A DNA stretch of 64,000 nucleotides. It comes from Mammaliicoccus sp. Dog046 (GTDB taxonomy: Bacteria > Bacillota > Bacilli > Staphylococcales > Staphylococcaceae). Positions within the stretch are counted from its first letter, which is position 1. Each line of letters begins with the position of its first letter. The stretch lies in assembly GCF_034039665.1 (NCBI RefSeq), contig NZ_CP120131.1:248001-312000 (forward strand), in the 5' to 3' direction. Below the pieces are notes generated by a model. That model was given only the letters and a program-made list of their open reading frames with translations, did not search any database and was not told the origin of the DNA. The translations under genes were made by a program, and so were the position numbers. Below are positions 17,966 through 27,242 of the stretch, in pieces.

Positions 17966-19666
17966 GTGAGCACTCAAAATTTATCCGACAAATTAGATGA
18001 GATGGAACACATTAAGAATAGAAGTAATTATTTAAGAGGAACAATTCAAGAAGGATTAGCAGATGAAATCACTGGCGCTATAGCTGAAGATGATACGAAA
18101 CTGCTTAAATTCCACGGTAGTTATATGCAAGACGATAGAGATATTCGTGACGAACGTCGTAAACAAAAGCTAGAACCAGCGTACAGCTTTATGATTCGTG
18201 TCAGAGTACCAGGTGGAACAGCAACAGCTGATCAATGGATTGCTATGGATGATATTTCATCACAGTATGCAAATAACACTATTAAATTAACAACAAGACA
18301 AGCATTCCAATTCCACGGCATTTTAAAAAGAAATTTAAAAAGCTCAATGCAAAGTATTCATCAAGCAGTGATGGATTCATTAGCAGCGTGTGGTGACGTA
18401 AACAGAAACGTTATGTGTAACCCAAACCCATATCAATCAGGTGTGCATCAAGAGGTAGATCAATTAGCTACAGAAATAAGTGATCACTTATCTCCACAAA
18501 CTGGTGCTTATCATGAAATATGGTTAGATGATGAGAAAATCATTGATACTAAAGAAGAAGTAGAACCAATGTATGGTAAGACGTATTTACCTAGAAAATT
18601 CAAAATTGGTATCGCTGTACCACCTTCAAATGATATCGATGTATATTCACAAGATATTGGTTTAATCGCAATCATTGAAGATGATCAATTAGTCGGTTTC
18701 AATGTCACTGTAGGTGGCGGTATGGGTATGAAGCACGGTAATACAGCAACATATCCTCAAGTAGGTAAATTACTTGGCTATTTCCCTAAAGAAGAAGCTG
18801 TTGATGTTTGTGAAAAAATATTAACAATTCAACGTGATCACGGTAACAGAGAAAATAGAGCAAATGCACGATTTAAATATACTGTTGATCGATTAGGTTT
18901 AGATTGGATTCGTGAAGAATTGAATAATCGTTTAGGTTGGGAAGTAGAAGAACCTAAGCCATTCGAATTTAAACATAATGGTGATCGTTACGGTTGGACT
19001 GAAGGAAGTGGCAAATGGCACTTTACTTTATTCGTTCAAAACGGACGTGTCAAAGATACAGAAGACTATAAATTAAAAACAGCATTACGAGAAATTGCTG
19101 GCATTCATAAAGGTGATTTTCGTTTAACACCAAACCAAAACTTAATCATCGCTAATGTTTCAAAATCTAATAAAAAAGCAATTCAAAAAATTATCGATGC
19201 ATATGGATTAACGGATGGTGAACAATACACTGGCTTAAGAAGAAATTCAATGGCATGTGTAGCATTCCCAACATGTGGTTTAGCAATGGCTGAATCAGAA
19301 CGTTATTTACCAACATTAATTGATAAAATTGAAGGCTTGTTAGACGAAGCTGGACTCAACGAAGAAGAAATTACAATTCGTATGACTGGCTGTCCAAACG
19401 GTTGTGCAAGACCAGCATTAGCAGAGATTGCATTTATCGGAAAAGCACCAGGTAAATACAATATGTATCTTGGTGGCGGATTTACAGGTGACCGTTTAAA
19501 CAAACTGTTTAAAGAAAATATTGGTGAAGATGAAATTTTAGAAAGCTTAAAACCAATTCTTATTCAATACGGTAAAGAGAAAAATGATGGAGAACACTTT
19601 GGAGACTTTGTTATACGTAAAGGCATTATTAAAGAAGTGCACTCAGGACAAGACTTTCATAGTTAA
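17966..19666 (+). CDS. cysI: Sulfite reductase hemoprotein beta subunit
   Basis: A 566-residue protein that reduces sulfite to sulfide using siroheme and a [4Fe-4S] cluster. The cluster and siroheme ligands are the cysteines of [15 protein letters not shown] (about 428-442) and [10 protein letters not shown] (about 473-482). The two-fold ferredoxin-reductase repeats include [14 protein letters not shown] and [16 protein letters not shown] start after AGAGGGGGC. The siroheme genes cobA, sirB and sirC follow at once, so cofactor and apo-enzyme are made together. Confidence 0.96.
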   Translation: MSTQNLSDKLDEMEHIKNRSNYLRGTIQEGLADEITGAIAEDDTKLLKFHGSYMQDDRDIRDERRKQKLEPAYSFMIRVRVPGGTATADQWIAMDDISSQYANNTIKLTTRQAFQFHGILKRNLKSSMQSIHQAVMDSLAACGDVNRNVMCNPNPYQSGVHQEVDQLATEISDHLSPQTGAYHEIWLDDEKIIDTKEEVEPMYGKTYLPRKFKIGIAVPPSNDIDVYSQDIGLIAIIEDDQLVGFNVTVGGGMGMKHGNTATYPQVGKLLGYFPKEEAVDVCEKILTIQRDHGNRENRANARFKYTVDRLGLDWIREELNNRLGWEVEEPKPFEFKHNGDRYGWTEGSGKWHFTLFVQNGRVKDTEDYKLKTALREIAGIHKGDFRLTPNQNLIIANVSKSNKKAIQKIIDAYGLTDGEQYTGLRRNSMACVAFPTCGLAMAESERYLPTLIDKIEGLLDEAGLNEEEITIRMTGCPNGCARPALAEIAFIGKAPGKYNMYLGGGFTGDRLNKLFKENIGEDEILESLKPILIQYGKEKNDGEHFGDFVIRKGIIKEVHSGQDFHS

Positions 19667-19688
19667 ATAGAAAAAATGGGGTGTAAGC

Positions 19689-20459
19689 ATGGGCAAGGTA
19701 TTCTTAGTTGGCGCTGGACCTGGTGATCCAGACTTAATTACTGTTAAAGGTATAAAAGCAATTAAACAATCAAATGTTATATTATACGATCGACTCGTTA
19801 ATAAAGCTTTACTGGAATATGCGACTGAAGATACGAAAATGATTTTCTGTGGTAAAAGCCCAGATAAACACTCGTTAACGCAAGATGAAATTAATGCATT
19901 ACTTGTGAAGTTATCTTTAGAAGGACATACCGTAACACGACTTAAAGGTGGAGATCCATTTATTTTTGGTCGTGGTGGTGAAGAAGCGGAAACATTGAAG
20001 AATTATGATATACCTTATGAAGTCGTACCTGGTATTACTGCTGGTGTAGCTGCACCAGCATATGCAGGTATTCCAGTGACTCATAGAGACTACAGTTCTT
20101 CTGTTGCTTTTATTACAGGTGTGATGAAAGATTCAGTAGATGAAGATGAATATTGGAAACATCTTGCTTTAGGGCCAGAGACACTTTGTATTTATATGGG
20201 TGTGAAGAAACTACCGGAAATTCAAAGATTATTAGTGAAACATGGTAGAAAGTCTGAAACACCTGTTGCTTTAATTCATTGTGGAACATCGAATCAACAA
20301 GTGACAGTCACAGGTACACTTGATGATATCGTCACAAAGGCAAAGCATATTAAGAATCCCGCAATGATTGTCATTGGTGAAGTAGTGAAACTGAGAGATA
20401 GAATGAGTTGGTTTGAAGAAGTTGCTAGTGAAGAACTTGAACCACAACTGATTTATTAA
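19689..20459 (+). CDS. cobA: Uroporphyrinogen-III C-methyltransferase
   Basis: A 256-residue SAM-dependent methylase making precorrin-2, the first siroheme step. Motifs: VFLVGAGPGDPDLITVKG at the N terminus, the VILYDRLV segment, TRLKGGDPFIFGRGGEE (about 82-98), and VVPGITAGVAAPAYAGIPVT. There is no CysG-type fusion; dehydrogenase and chelatase are separate genes downstream. ATG after GGGGTG, 22 bp after cysI. Confidence 0.93.
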   Translation: MGKVFLVGAGPGDPDLITVKGIKAIKQSNVILYDRLVNKALLEYATEDTKMIFCGKSPDKHSLTQDEINALLVKLSLEGHTVTRLKGGDPFIFGRGGEEAETLKNYDIPYEVVPGITAGVAAPAYAGIPVTHRDYSSSVAFITGVMKDSVDEDEYWKHLALGPETLCIYMGVKKLPEIQRLLVKHGRKSETPVALIHCGTSNQQVTVTGTLDDIVTKAKHIKNPAMIVIGEVVKLRDRMSWFEEVASEELEPQLIY

Positions 20460-20475
20460 CATTGGAGGAATAATA

Positions 20476-21210
20476 ATGAAAGGCGTCTTATACGTAAGCC
20501 ACGGTAGCAGAATTAAAGAAGCAACTGACGAGGCCGTCGCTTTTATAGAATCTGTAAAAAAGAAAATCGATATTTCTTTACAAGAAATTTGTTTTCTTGA
20601 ATTAGCAGAACCGAATATTCAGCAAGGCATGAGGGCGCTTATTGAAAAAGGTGCTACCGAAATTTCTATTATCCCTGTTTTATTGTTAAGTGCTGGTCAT
20701 TACTTTAAAGATATACCAAATGAAATCGACAAAATAAAAACACAATATCCAAATATAACATTCACTTATGGAGAACCGTTAGGCGTCCAATCAAGATTAA
20801 CTGCCATTCTTAAAGAACGTATTCAAGAAACCCAAGTTGATATTAACTCCGATGCGAAACTACTTGTAGTAGGACGTGGGAGTTACCATGCCCAAACTAA
20901 AAGAGACATCTCATCAATTGGTGAGACGTTATATGAAACGACAAGCTTTAATGATGTAGATGTGTGTTATTTAGCCGCGTGTGAGCCATCATTTGAAGAT
21001 GCATTACAACAAGCTTTACAAGCTGAGCATTCTCAAATATTTATAGCACCATATTTATGGTTTACGGGTGTGCTAGAAAGACATATCGAAAAAACTGCAC
21101 AAACATACAATAGTAACAGCGAAATTATTGTTTGTGGACACTTAGGTCATCATCTTTCGATACAAGAAGCTTTGAAAGATCGAGTATTAGAAACGATGAC
21201 AACTGATTAA
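20476..21210 (+). CDS. sirB: Sirohydrochlorin ferrochelatase (CbiX/SirB type)
   Basis: A 244-residue class II chelatase with two homologous halves. Each has a metal-ligand His: LYVSHGSRIKEATDEA at the N terminus and VVGRGSYHAQTKRD in the second half; HYFKDIPNEI and APYLWFTGVLERHI are the usual second-sphere segments. It inserts Fe2+ into sirohydrochlorin to make siroheme for CysI. AGGAGG-like site (GGAGG) seven bases before ATG; 16 bp after cobA. Confidence 0.88.
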   Translation: MKGVLYVSHGSRIKEATDEAVAFIESVKKKIDISLQEICFLELAEPNIQQGMRALIEKGATEISIIPVLLLSAGHYFKDIPNEIDKIKTQYPNITFTYGEPLGVQSRLTAILKERIQETQVDINSDAKLLVVGRGSYHAQTKRDISSIGETLYETTSFNDVDVCYLAACEPSFEDALQQALQAEHSQIFIAPYLWFTGVLERHIEKTAQTYNSNSEIIVCGHLGHHLSIQEALKDRVLETMTTD

Positions 21211-21240
21211 TTTTAAAAATGAATTTAAAGGGTGATTGTA

Positions 21241-21861
21241 TTGGCATTTGTTCCTTTAATGATTGATTTAACTGGAAAGCAAATTAAAGTCATCGGTGGT
21301 GGCAAAATTGCAGAAAGAAGAGTCAATGCCTTGATAAGTAGTGGCGGAACGATTGAAATTATTAGTCCTGAGATCACGGAACATTTACATCAATTGTTCC
21401 AAGAGAACAAGATTAAATGGCGTGAAAAAATATTTGAAGCACGTGACTTAGAACATGCAGATTTGATTGTTTCGGCAACGAATCAAGTAGCAGTAAACAA
21501 AGCCATTAAAGAAGCAACACCTGACAATGCGCTTATTAATATGGTAGATGGTGCAGAAGAAGGCAACGTTGTATTTCCCGGGATATTAACACGGGGAAAG
21601 TTACAAATCAGTGTGTCATCCCATGGTGCAAGTCCGAAATTGGTTCGCTCAATATTGAAGGATTTAAACGAACAATATCCCGGAAATTACGGCGACTATG
21701 TTGATTTTCTTTATTCATGCCGGATGAAAATCAAAAAAATAGATATAGAAGAATCAGAGAAACAAGCACTATTATCAACGATTTTAAAAAAACAATACTT
21801 CGATACACATGAACAAAATGAATTAATAGAATGGTTGGAACAGCAACCAAAAAAGGAGTAA
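21241..21861 (+). CDS. sirC: Precorrin-2 dehydrogenase (siroheme synthase N-terminal type)
   Basis: A 206-residue NAD-dependent dehydrogenase converting precorrin-2 to sirohydrochlorin. The N-terminal Rossmann motif is KVIGGGKIAERRVNAL, followed by LIVSATNQVAVNKAI and NMVDGAEEGNVVFPGILTRG, and the helical C-terminal part has ISVSSHGASPKLVRSILK. An in-frame GTG at 21232 overlaps the AAAGGGTGAT binding site, so the TTG at 21241 is preferred. It is the third siroheme gene of the cluster. Confidence 0.88.
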   Translation: MAFVPLMIDLTGKQIKVIGGGKIAERRVNALISSGGTIEIISPEITEHLHQLFQENKIKWREKIFEARDLEHADLIVSATNQVAVNKAIKEATPDNALINMVDGAEEGNVVFPGILTRGKLQISVSSHGASPKLVRSILKDLNEQYPGNYGDYVDFLYSCRMKIKKIDIEESEKQALLSTILKKQYFDTHEQNELIEWLEQQPKKE

Positions 21862-21877
21862 GAGAGGAGAGTAGTTT

Positions 21878-22786
21878 ATGCGAAAGTTAACAATATTTGC
21901 GATTGTGGGTTTCTTAGCCCAATTAATAGATGGGTCCCTCGGTATGGGATTTGGCGCAACTTCCTCCTCACTGTTATTAACATTTGGTATTGCTCCAGCA
22001 ATCGCATCAGCAACAATTCATTTTTCTGAAGTAGCAACGACAGCAGCTTCTGGTATATCACATTTGAAATTTAAAAATGTAGATAAATCAATTATTTTAA
22101 AACTTGCGCTTCCCGGTGCAATTACAGGATTTATAGGTGCAGGTGTGTTAAGTAATTTGCATAGTGATTTTATAAAACCTTTTATAGCAATTTTTCTACT
22201 AAGTATGGGATTTTATATTATTTATCAGTTTGTATTTAAGAAACAACAAAATAACAAATTAGATAATGGTAAATTATCTGCTTTCTTACTAGTTCCTCAA
22301 GGTGCTATAGCTGGTTTCTTAGATGCAATTGGTGGCGGTGGCTGGGGACCAGTCAATACACCGTTACTCTTATCAAGAAATAAAATTGAACCAAGATATG
22401 TTATTGGTACAGTTTCAGCGAGTGAATTTTTTGTAACGATATCCACTTCTCTAGGATTTATTATTTTCTTAGGATGGAGTCAAATTAATATTTTACTTGT
22501 CGTTGCACTAGCATTCGGTGGTGTTGTAGCAGCACCATTCTCAGCATGGCTTGTAAAGACTTTACCTGTCTATGTACTTGCAGTATTAGTAGGTGGGTTG
22601 ATTATATTTACAAATAGTAGTGTATTGCTTGGAACATTCTTAAGTAATGATTCAACAATCAATATTGCTAAGATTGGCATTATTGTCCTTTGGTTAGGAC
22701 TCGTACTATTTACGTTATGTCAACACAATAAATTTCCGTTCAATATTCAAAGTCAAAAATCTAACGAAGTTGATCAAATTAATTAA
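21878..22786 (+). CDS. TauE/SafE family sulfite/sulfur anion transporter
   Basis: A 302-residue membrane protein with about eight helices in two repeats, each starting with a small-residue signature: [19 protein letters not shown] near the N terminus and [18 protein letters not shown] in the second half. TauE/SafE proteins move sulfite, sulfonates or similar organosulfur anions. Between the siroheme genes and sat it may export excess sulfite or serve as the sulfate importer, since no CysP or SulP gene is in this cluster. AGAGGAGAG binding site. Confidence 0.87.
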   Translation: MRKLTIFAIVGFLAQLIDGSLGMGFGATSSSLLLTFGIAPAIASATIHFSEVATTAASGISHLKFKNVDKSIILKLALPGAITGFIGAGVLSNLHSDFIKPFIAIFLLSMGFYIIYQFVFKKQQNNKLDNGKLSAFLLVPQGAIAGFLDAIGGGGWGPVNTPLLLSRNKIEPRYVIGTVSASEFFVTISTSLGFIIFLGWSQINILLVVALAFGGVVAAPFSAWLVKTLPVYVLAVLVGGLIIFTNSSVLLGTFLSNDSTINIAKIGIIVLWLGLVLFTLCQHNKFPFNIQSQKSNEVDQIN

Positions 22787-22797
22787 TAGGAGTGAAC

Positions 22798-23979
22798 ATG
22801 ATGGCAACAACAACTCAAAAGACGAAAGAAACGATTAAACCACATGGTGGAGAATTGATTAATCGCCAAGTAACAGGTGAAGAAAGAGAACAATTAATCG
22901 AAGAAGCAAAATCATTTCAACAACTAACTTTAAATCCTTGGAGTTTATCAGATTTAGAATTAATCGCGATAGGTGGATTTAGTCCATTAACAGGATTTTT
23001 AGGTGAGAAAGATTATACAAGTGTTGTAGAAGAATTACGTCTTGAAAGTGGCCTTGTATGGAGTATTCCAATTACATTACCAGTATCAGAAGAAGAAGCA
23101 AATCAATTGGAAGTTGGTTCAAAAATTGCTCTATATGGTGAAGACAAACATTTATATGGTGTATTAGAGCTTGAAGAGAAGTACACATATGACAAAGAAA
23201 AAGAAGCACAAAACGTATATGGTACAACAGACATCAATCACCCAGGCGTTAAGAATGTATATGACAAAGGTAATGTATATCTTGCTGGTCCTATCCAATT
23301 AGTTGATCGTCCGAAGCATGATGAATTCAGTGATTTTCACTTAGATCCTACAGAAACAAGAGCATTATTTAAAGAATTAGGTTGGAAGACAGTTGTAGGG
23401 TTCCAAACAAGAAACCCAGTTCACCGTGCGCATGAATATATCCAAAAAATCGCCTTAGAATCTGTAGATGGATTACTATTAAATCCACTTGTAGGTGAAA
23501 CGAAATCGGATGATATTTCAGCAGAAATTAGAATGGAAAGTTATCAAGTTATCTTAAAACATTATTATCCAGAAGAAAGAACGAGATTAGTTATTTATCC
23601 AGCAGCAATGCGTTATGCAGGTCCTCGTGAAGCGATTTTACATGCATTAGTTCGTAAAAATTATGGCTGTACACACTTCATTGTCGGTCGTGACCACGCA
23701 GGAGTAGGCGACTATTATGGTACTTATGATGCACAAGAATTAATCGCACAATACGAAGACGAAATCGATATTCAAATCTTTAAATTTGAGCATGCATTCT
23801 TCTGTACAATTTGCGATAACATGACAACAGCGAAGACATGTCCGCATGATAAAACAAATCACGTACATTTAAGTGGTACGAAAGTAAGAGAAAAACTACG
23901 TAACGGTGAACAATTGCCTAAAGAATTCTCTAGACCAGAAGTAGCAGATGTATTGATTAAAGGATTGAAACAAAACTAA
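22798..23979 (+). CDS. sat: Sulfate adenylyltransferase
   Basis: A 393-residue ATP sulfurylase making APS from ATP and sulfate. Motifs: the [16 protein letters not shown] loop (about 201-216; QxRNPxHxxHE), [30 protein letters not shown] (GRDHxG at about 296-301), and a zinc-type [15 protein letters not shown] cysteine cluster typical of bacterial Sat. AGGAG ends five bases before the ATG at 22798, with another ATG next to it; the GTG at 22792 overlaps the site. Followed by cysC. Confidence 0.95.
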   Translation: MMATTTQKTKETIKPHGGELINRQVTGEEREQLIEEAKSFQQLTLNPWSLSDLELIAIGGFSPLTGFLGEKDYTSVVEELRLESGLVWSIPITLPVSEEEANQLEVGSKIALYGEDKHLYGVLELEEKYTYDKEKEAQNVYGTTDINHPGVKNVYDKGNVYLAGPIQLVDRPKHDEFSDFHLDPTETRALFKELGWKTVVGFQTRNPVHRAHEYIQKIALESVDGLLLNPLVGETKSDDISAEIRMESYQVILKHYYPEERTRLVIYPAAMRYAGPREAILHALVRKNYGCTHFIVGRDHAGVGDYYGTYDAQELIAQYEDEIDIQIFKFEHAFFCTICDNMTTAKTCPHDKTNHVHLSGTKVREKLRNGEQLPKEFSRPEVADVLIKGLKQN

Positions 23980-23998
23980 TTTCTCTAGGAGTGGAAAA

Positions 23999-24598
23999 AT
24001 GAGCGCATCAACAAATATTACGTGGCATGATTCTGAAGTAACAAAAGCACAACGACAAGAAAGAAATGGACATAAAAGTGTTGTCATATGGTTTACTGGT
24101 TTATCAGGTTCGGGAAAATCAACTATCTCAGTAGAATTGGAAAAAGCACTTTTCAATCAAAAAATAACATCTTATCGTTTAGATGGAGATAACATTCGTC
24201 ACGGATTAAATAATAATCTAGGATTTAGTCCTGAAGATCGTAAAGAGAATATTCGTCGTATAGGAGAAGTAGGTAAACTAATGGTAGATGCTGGCGTTGT
24301 TACGATGACAGCATTTATATCTCCATATGAAGAAGATAGAAATATTGTTAGAAATATCCTTGAAGAAGGCGAATTTATCGAAGTATTTACGAAATGTAGT
24401 TTAGACGAATGTGAATCAAGAGATCCAAAAGGCTTGTATAAAAAAGCAAGAAGCGGAGAAATCAAAGAATTTACAGGAATCAATGCACCATATGAAGAAC
24501 CATCGAATCCTGAAATAGTTATAGATACAGAGCATGAATCTGTAGAACAATCCGTTAATAAAATCGTTGCATACCTTAAAGAAAATAAATATTTATAA
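23999..24598 (+). CDS. cysC: Adenylyl-sulfate kinase
   Basis: A 199-residue kinase making PAPS from APS. The P-loop is GLSGSGKST (about 34-42), the [10 protein letters not shown] segment binds APS, and [22 protein letters not shown] is the lid region. It shows that both APS and PAPS are made; CysH, with its cluster-type cysteines, could use either. AGGAGTGGAAAA precedes the ATG. It is the last gene of the cluster; hairpins follow. Confidence 0.94.
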   Translation: MSASTNITWHDSEVTKAQRQERNGHKSVVIWFTGLSGSGKSTISVELEKALFNQKITSYRLDGDNIRHGLNNNLGFSPEDRKENIRRIGEVGKLMVDAGVVTMTAFISPYEEDRNIVRNILEEGEFIEVFTKCSLDECESRDPKGLYKKARSGEIKEFTGINAPYEEPSNPEIVIDTEHESVEQSVNKIVAYLKENKYL

Positions 24599-24603
24599 AA
24601 ATC

Positions 24604-24772
24604 AGTGGGAGCGGGACAGAATTCTAATTTATATAAAAAAGATTTCGTAGTCCCGCCCCGGCAAGGGTGACTAGAGTAAAAAAAGCTTGATACAAGCGCA
24701 TTTTTAACTCAGTCATCTACTGCCAAGATACTAAAAGATGCTGAGACATTATATTATGTCCCAGCTTCAATA
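24604..24772. repeat. Composite two-hairpin intergenic element, plus orientation
   Basis: GGGAGCGGGACAGAATTCTAA ... AAGATTTCGTAGTCCCGCCCC (24605-24660) is followed, after a stretch of about 85 bases, by a GCTGAGACAT / ATGTCCCAGC hairpin. It is the reverse complement of the element at 8735-8844, with about 50 extra bases (24681-24730) between the two hairpins here. It follows cysC and may terminate it. Confidence 0.75.
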
Positions 24773-24787
24773 TGCATAATAATATAG

Positions 24788-24830
24788 AACTGCCACCTAA
24801 GTCTGATGTGATTTAGGTGGCAGTTTTTTT
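24788..24830 (+). terminator. Rho-independent terminator
   Basis: AACTGCCACCTAA and TTAGGTGGCAGTT arms followed by TTTTTTTG. It backs up the composite element as the end of the sulfate cluster transcript. Just after it, GAGTTAACTCACGAC (24847-24861) matches the inverse of the 41-bp repeat core at 7464. Confidence 0.9.
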
Positions 24831-24899
24831 GTGTGGTTTAATGGGAGAGTTAACTCACGACATGGACCAACTACATCACCTAACTCTAAAAATAATCTA

Positions 24900-24931
24900 C
24901 AAAAAAGGCGAGGACTTCATTGTCCTCGCCT
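24900..24931 (-). terminator. Terminator of cudC
   Basis: GGCGAGGAC and GTCCTCGCC arms with a T-run on the minus strand (AAAAAA on the plus strand), 20 bp after the cudC stop. Confidence 0.88.
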
Positions 24932-24950
24932 CATCATGTTATTGCTACGT

Positions 24951-25508
24951 TTATAATTGTTCTTTTGCTTCTGGTATAGGGAAGTATTTATATATTTCAC
25001 CAGTTTTAATTGCATTGCTTATGTTTGCTAACCATTGATAATACACTTTAGATTCTTCTAATTGCGTATATATGTTTGTTGCTTCTTCTTTAATATCTTC
25101 GTCAACGTCTTCGGCAGATATTATTTTTTGGAGTAAGACTTCTGCATCTTTCACGGAATCCATGTTTATTGAAATTTCTCTATCCCATTTTCTAGAGAAA
25201 AAGTTATTAAAGAATATGAAAAAGTCTTTCTCTGCGATGAAATGTTGCTTTCTACTTCCTCTTGTAAATTGTTGTTTGACGATATCAAACTCTTGTAGCT
25301 TCTTAACACCTGCGCTCATACTTGGCTTACTCATTTGTAGTTGTTCACGCATTTCATCAAGTGTCATACTACCTTCAAACACCATTGTGCCATATAGGTT
25401 TCCAACGCTTCGGTTAATACCATATAAATCCATCGTTTCACCAATTCCATTGATCACGATGTCTTTAGCTTGGTCTAAATTTTTCTTGTAGTTATCTGAA
25501 CGTCCCAC
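24951..25508 (-). CDS. cudC: GbsR/CudC family choline-responsive regulator
   Basis: A 185-residue MarR-fold regulator. The wHTH covers about residues 22-90 (MDLYGINRSVGNLYGTM, LDEMREQLQMSKPSMSAGVKKL), typical of GbsR proteins that repress betaine synthesis genes unless choline is present. It is transcribed divergently from betB with 210 bp between. GGAGG is eight bases before the GTG at 25508; the TTG at 25523 overlaps that site. C-terminal part is helical and probably dimerises. Confidence 0.85.
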   Translation of the reverse strand: MGRSDNYKKNLDQAKDIVINGIGETMDLYGINRSVGNLYGTMVFEGSMTLDEMREQLQMSKPSMSAGVKKLQEFDIVKQQFTRGSRKQHFIAEKDFFIFFNNFFSRKWDREISINMDSVKDAEVLLQKIISAEDVDEDIKEEATNIYTQLEESKVYYQWLANISNAIKTGEIYKYFPIPEAKEQL

Positions 25509-25677
25509 TACGTACACCTCCAATAATTACTTTAATTGTATCATGAATTCTTTTACATTGTAGTTACTTTTGCACTACTTGTCTATTCGAAATAGCTTGA
25601 TGTATATAGAAAAATTTAAAGTCCGAGGAAATTTGACGACTTTAATAGGGTATGCTAACATTACATCTGTAAAGTTC

Positions 25678-25695
25678 GTTAAATAAAAATTTAAC
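25678..25695. promoter_or_regulatory. Inverted repeat before betB, possible CudC operator
   Basis: GTTAAAT and ATTTAAC form a perfect 7-bp inverted repeat around four A, 24 bases before the betB start. A TATGCT -10 box at about 25651 lies upstream, so the repeat would be in the transcribed leader. Position next to the GbsR-type regulator suggests an operator; this is inference. Confidence 0.45.
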
Positions 25696-25718
25696 AAAGT
25701 TAACGGAGGTAATTTTTA

Positions 25719-27209
25719 ATGGAATATTTAGATGGTTTATCAAGTCGTCAATATATAAATGGTGAGTGGGTTGAAGCTTCAAACGGAGAAACACGAGACA
25801 TCATTAATCCATATAACCAAGAAGTTGTCTTTACTGTTTCAGAAGGAACAAAAGAAGATGCAGAGAAAGCAGTACTTGCTGCGAGACAATCTTTTGAATC
25901 TGGCGAATGGTCAAAAGAAACAAGCGAGAATAGATGTAATAAAGTAAGAGCGATTGCGGATGCAATTTTAACGCATAAAGAAGAACTTGCTAAACTTGAA
26001 ACGTTAGATACAGGTAAAACATTAGAAGAATCATATGCAGACATGGATGATATTCATAATGTATTTATGTATTTTGCTGGATTAGGTGGAAATGATGGTG
26101 GAGAAGTTGTTGAATCACCAATCCCTAACTCAGAAAGTAAAATAGTAAAAGAACCTGTCGGCGTTGTAACTCAAATCACGCCATGGAATTATCCTTTACT
26201 ACAAGCGTCATGGAAAATTGCGCCAGCATTAGTAACAGGTTGTTCATTGGTAATGAAACCAAGTGAAATTACACCGTTAACAACAATTCGTATTTTTGAA
26301 TTGATGGAGGAAATTGGTTTTCCACAAGGTGTTATCAACTTAGTGCTTGGTAAAGGTGCTGAAGTTGGAGACGTATTATCATCTCATCCTGAAGTTGATC
26401 TTGTGTCATTCACTGGCGGTATTCAAACAGGTAAACATATTATGAAACGTGCTGCGGATAACGTTACGAATATCGCACTTGAATTAGGCGGTAAAAATCC
26501 AAACATTATCTTTGATGATGCAGATATAGAATTAGCAGTGGACCAAGCTTTAAATGGTGGTTACTTCCACGCAGGTCAAGTTTGCTCAGCAGGTTCTCGT
26601 ATCATCGTACACAACGATATTAAAGCACAATTCGAATCAGCATTGATTGATCGTGTGAATAAAATTAAATTAGGTAATGGATTCGATCAAGAAACAGAGA
26701 TGGGACCAGTTATCTCTAAAGAACATCTTGCGAAAGTTGCGAATTACATCGACGTTGCTAAAAATGAAGGTGCAACAATAGCTGCTGGTGGTAAGAAACC
26801 TGAAAGAGCAGACTTGAAAGATGGATTCTTCTTCGAACCAACAGTAATTACTGACTGTGATACATCAATGAGAATTGTACAAGAAGAAGTATTTGGACCA
26901 GTTGTTACAATTGAAGGATTTGCGGATGAAAGTGAAGCAATTCAATTAGCTAACGATTCAATATATGGATTAGCTGGTGGTGTATTTACGAAAGATGTTG
27001 CAAAAGCAAATCGAGTAGCGAATGAATTGAAGATGGGGACTGTCTGGATTAATGACTTCCACCCATACTTTGCACAAGCACCATGGGGCGGTTACAAACA
27101 ATCTGGTATCGGTAGAGAGTTAGGTAAAGAAGGCCTAGAAGAATATGTGATTTCAAAACATATATATACAAACATTAACCCAGAACCTGTGAATTGGTTC
27201 AGCAAATAA
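25719..27209 (+). CDS. betB: Betaine-aldehyde dehydrogenase
   Basis: A 496-residue aldehyde dehydrogenase oxidising betaine aldehyde to glycine betaine with NAD(P). Motifs: TPWNYPLLQASWKIAPAL, FTGGIQTGKHIM (cofactor loop), LELGGKNPNIIF with the general base Glu (about 260), FHAGQVCSAGSR with the nucleophile Cys (about 294), and EEVFGPVV. Followed 33 bp later by betA; together they make the compatible solute glycine betaine from choline. AACGGAGG precedes the ATG. Confidence 0.94.
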   Translation: MEYLDGLSSRQYINGEWVEASNGETRDIINPYNQEVVFTVSEGTKEDAEKAVLAARQSFESGEWSKETSENRCNKVRAIADAILTHKEELAKLETLDTGKTLEESYADMDDIHNVFMYFAGLGGNDGGEVVESPIPNSESKIVKEPVGVVTQITPWNYPLLQASWKIAPALVTGCSLVMKPSEITPLTTIRIFELMEEIGFPQGVINLVLGKGAEVGDVLSSHPEVDLVSFTGGIQTGKHIMKRAADNVTNIALELGGKNPNIIFDDADIELAVDQALNGGYFHAGQVCSAGSRIIVHNDIKAQFESALIDRVNKIKLGNGFDQETEMGPVISKEHLAKVANYIDVAKNEGATIAAGGKKPERADLKDGFFFEPTVITDCDTSMRIVQEEVFGPVVTIEGFADESEAIQLANDSIYGLAGGVFTKDVAKANRVANELKMGTVWINDFHPYFAQAPWGGYKQSGIGRELGKEGLEEYVISKHIYTNINPEPVNWFSK

Positions 27210-27242
27210 ATAAAGATATAGAACATGTAGGAGGCTATCAAG

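Noticed and set aside
24817-25038. 73-codon plus-strand frame between cysC and cudC
   Set aside because: It covers two terminators and the antisense of cudC and has no binding site.
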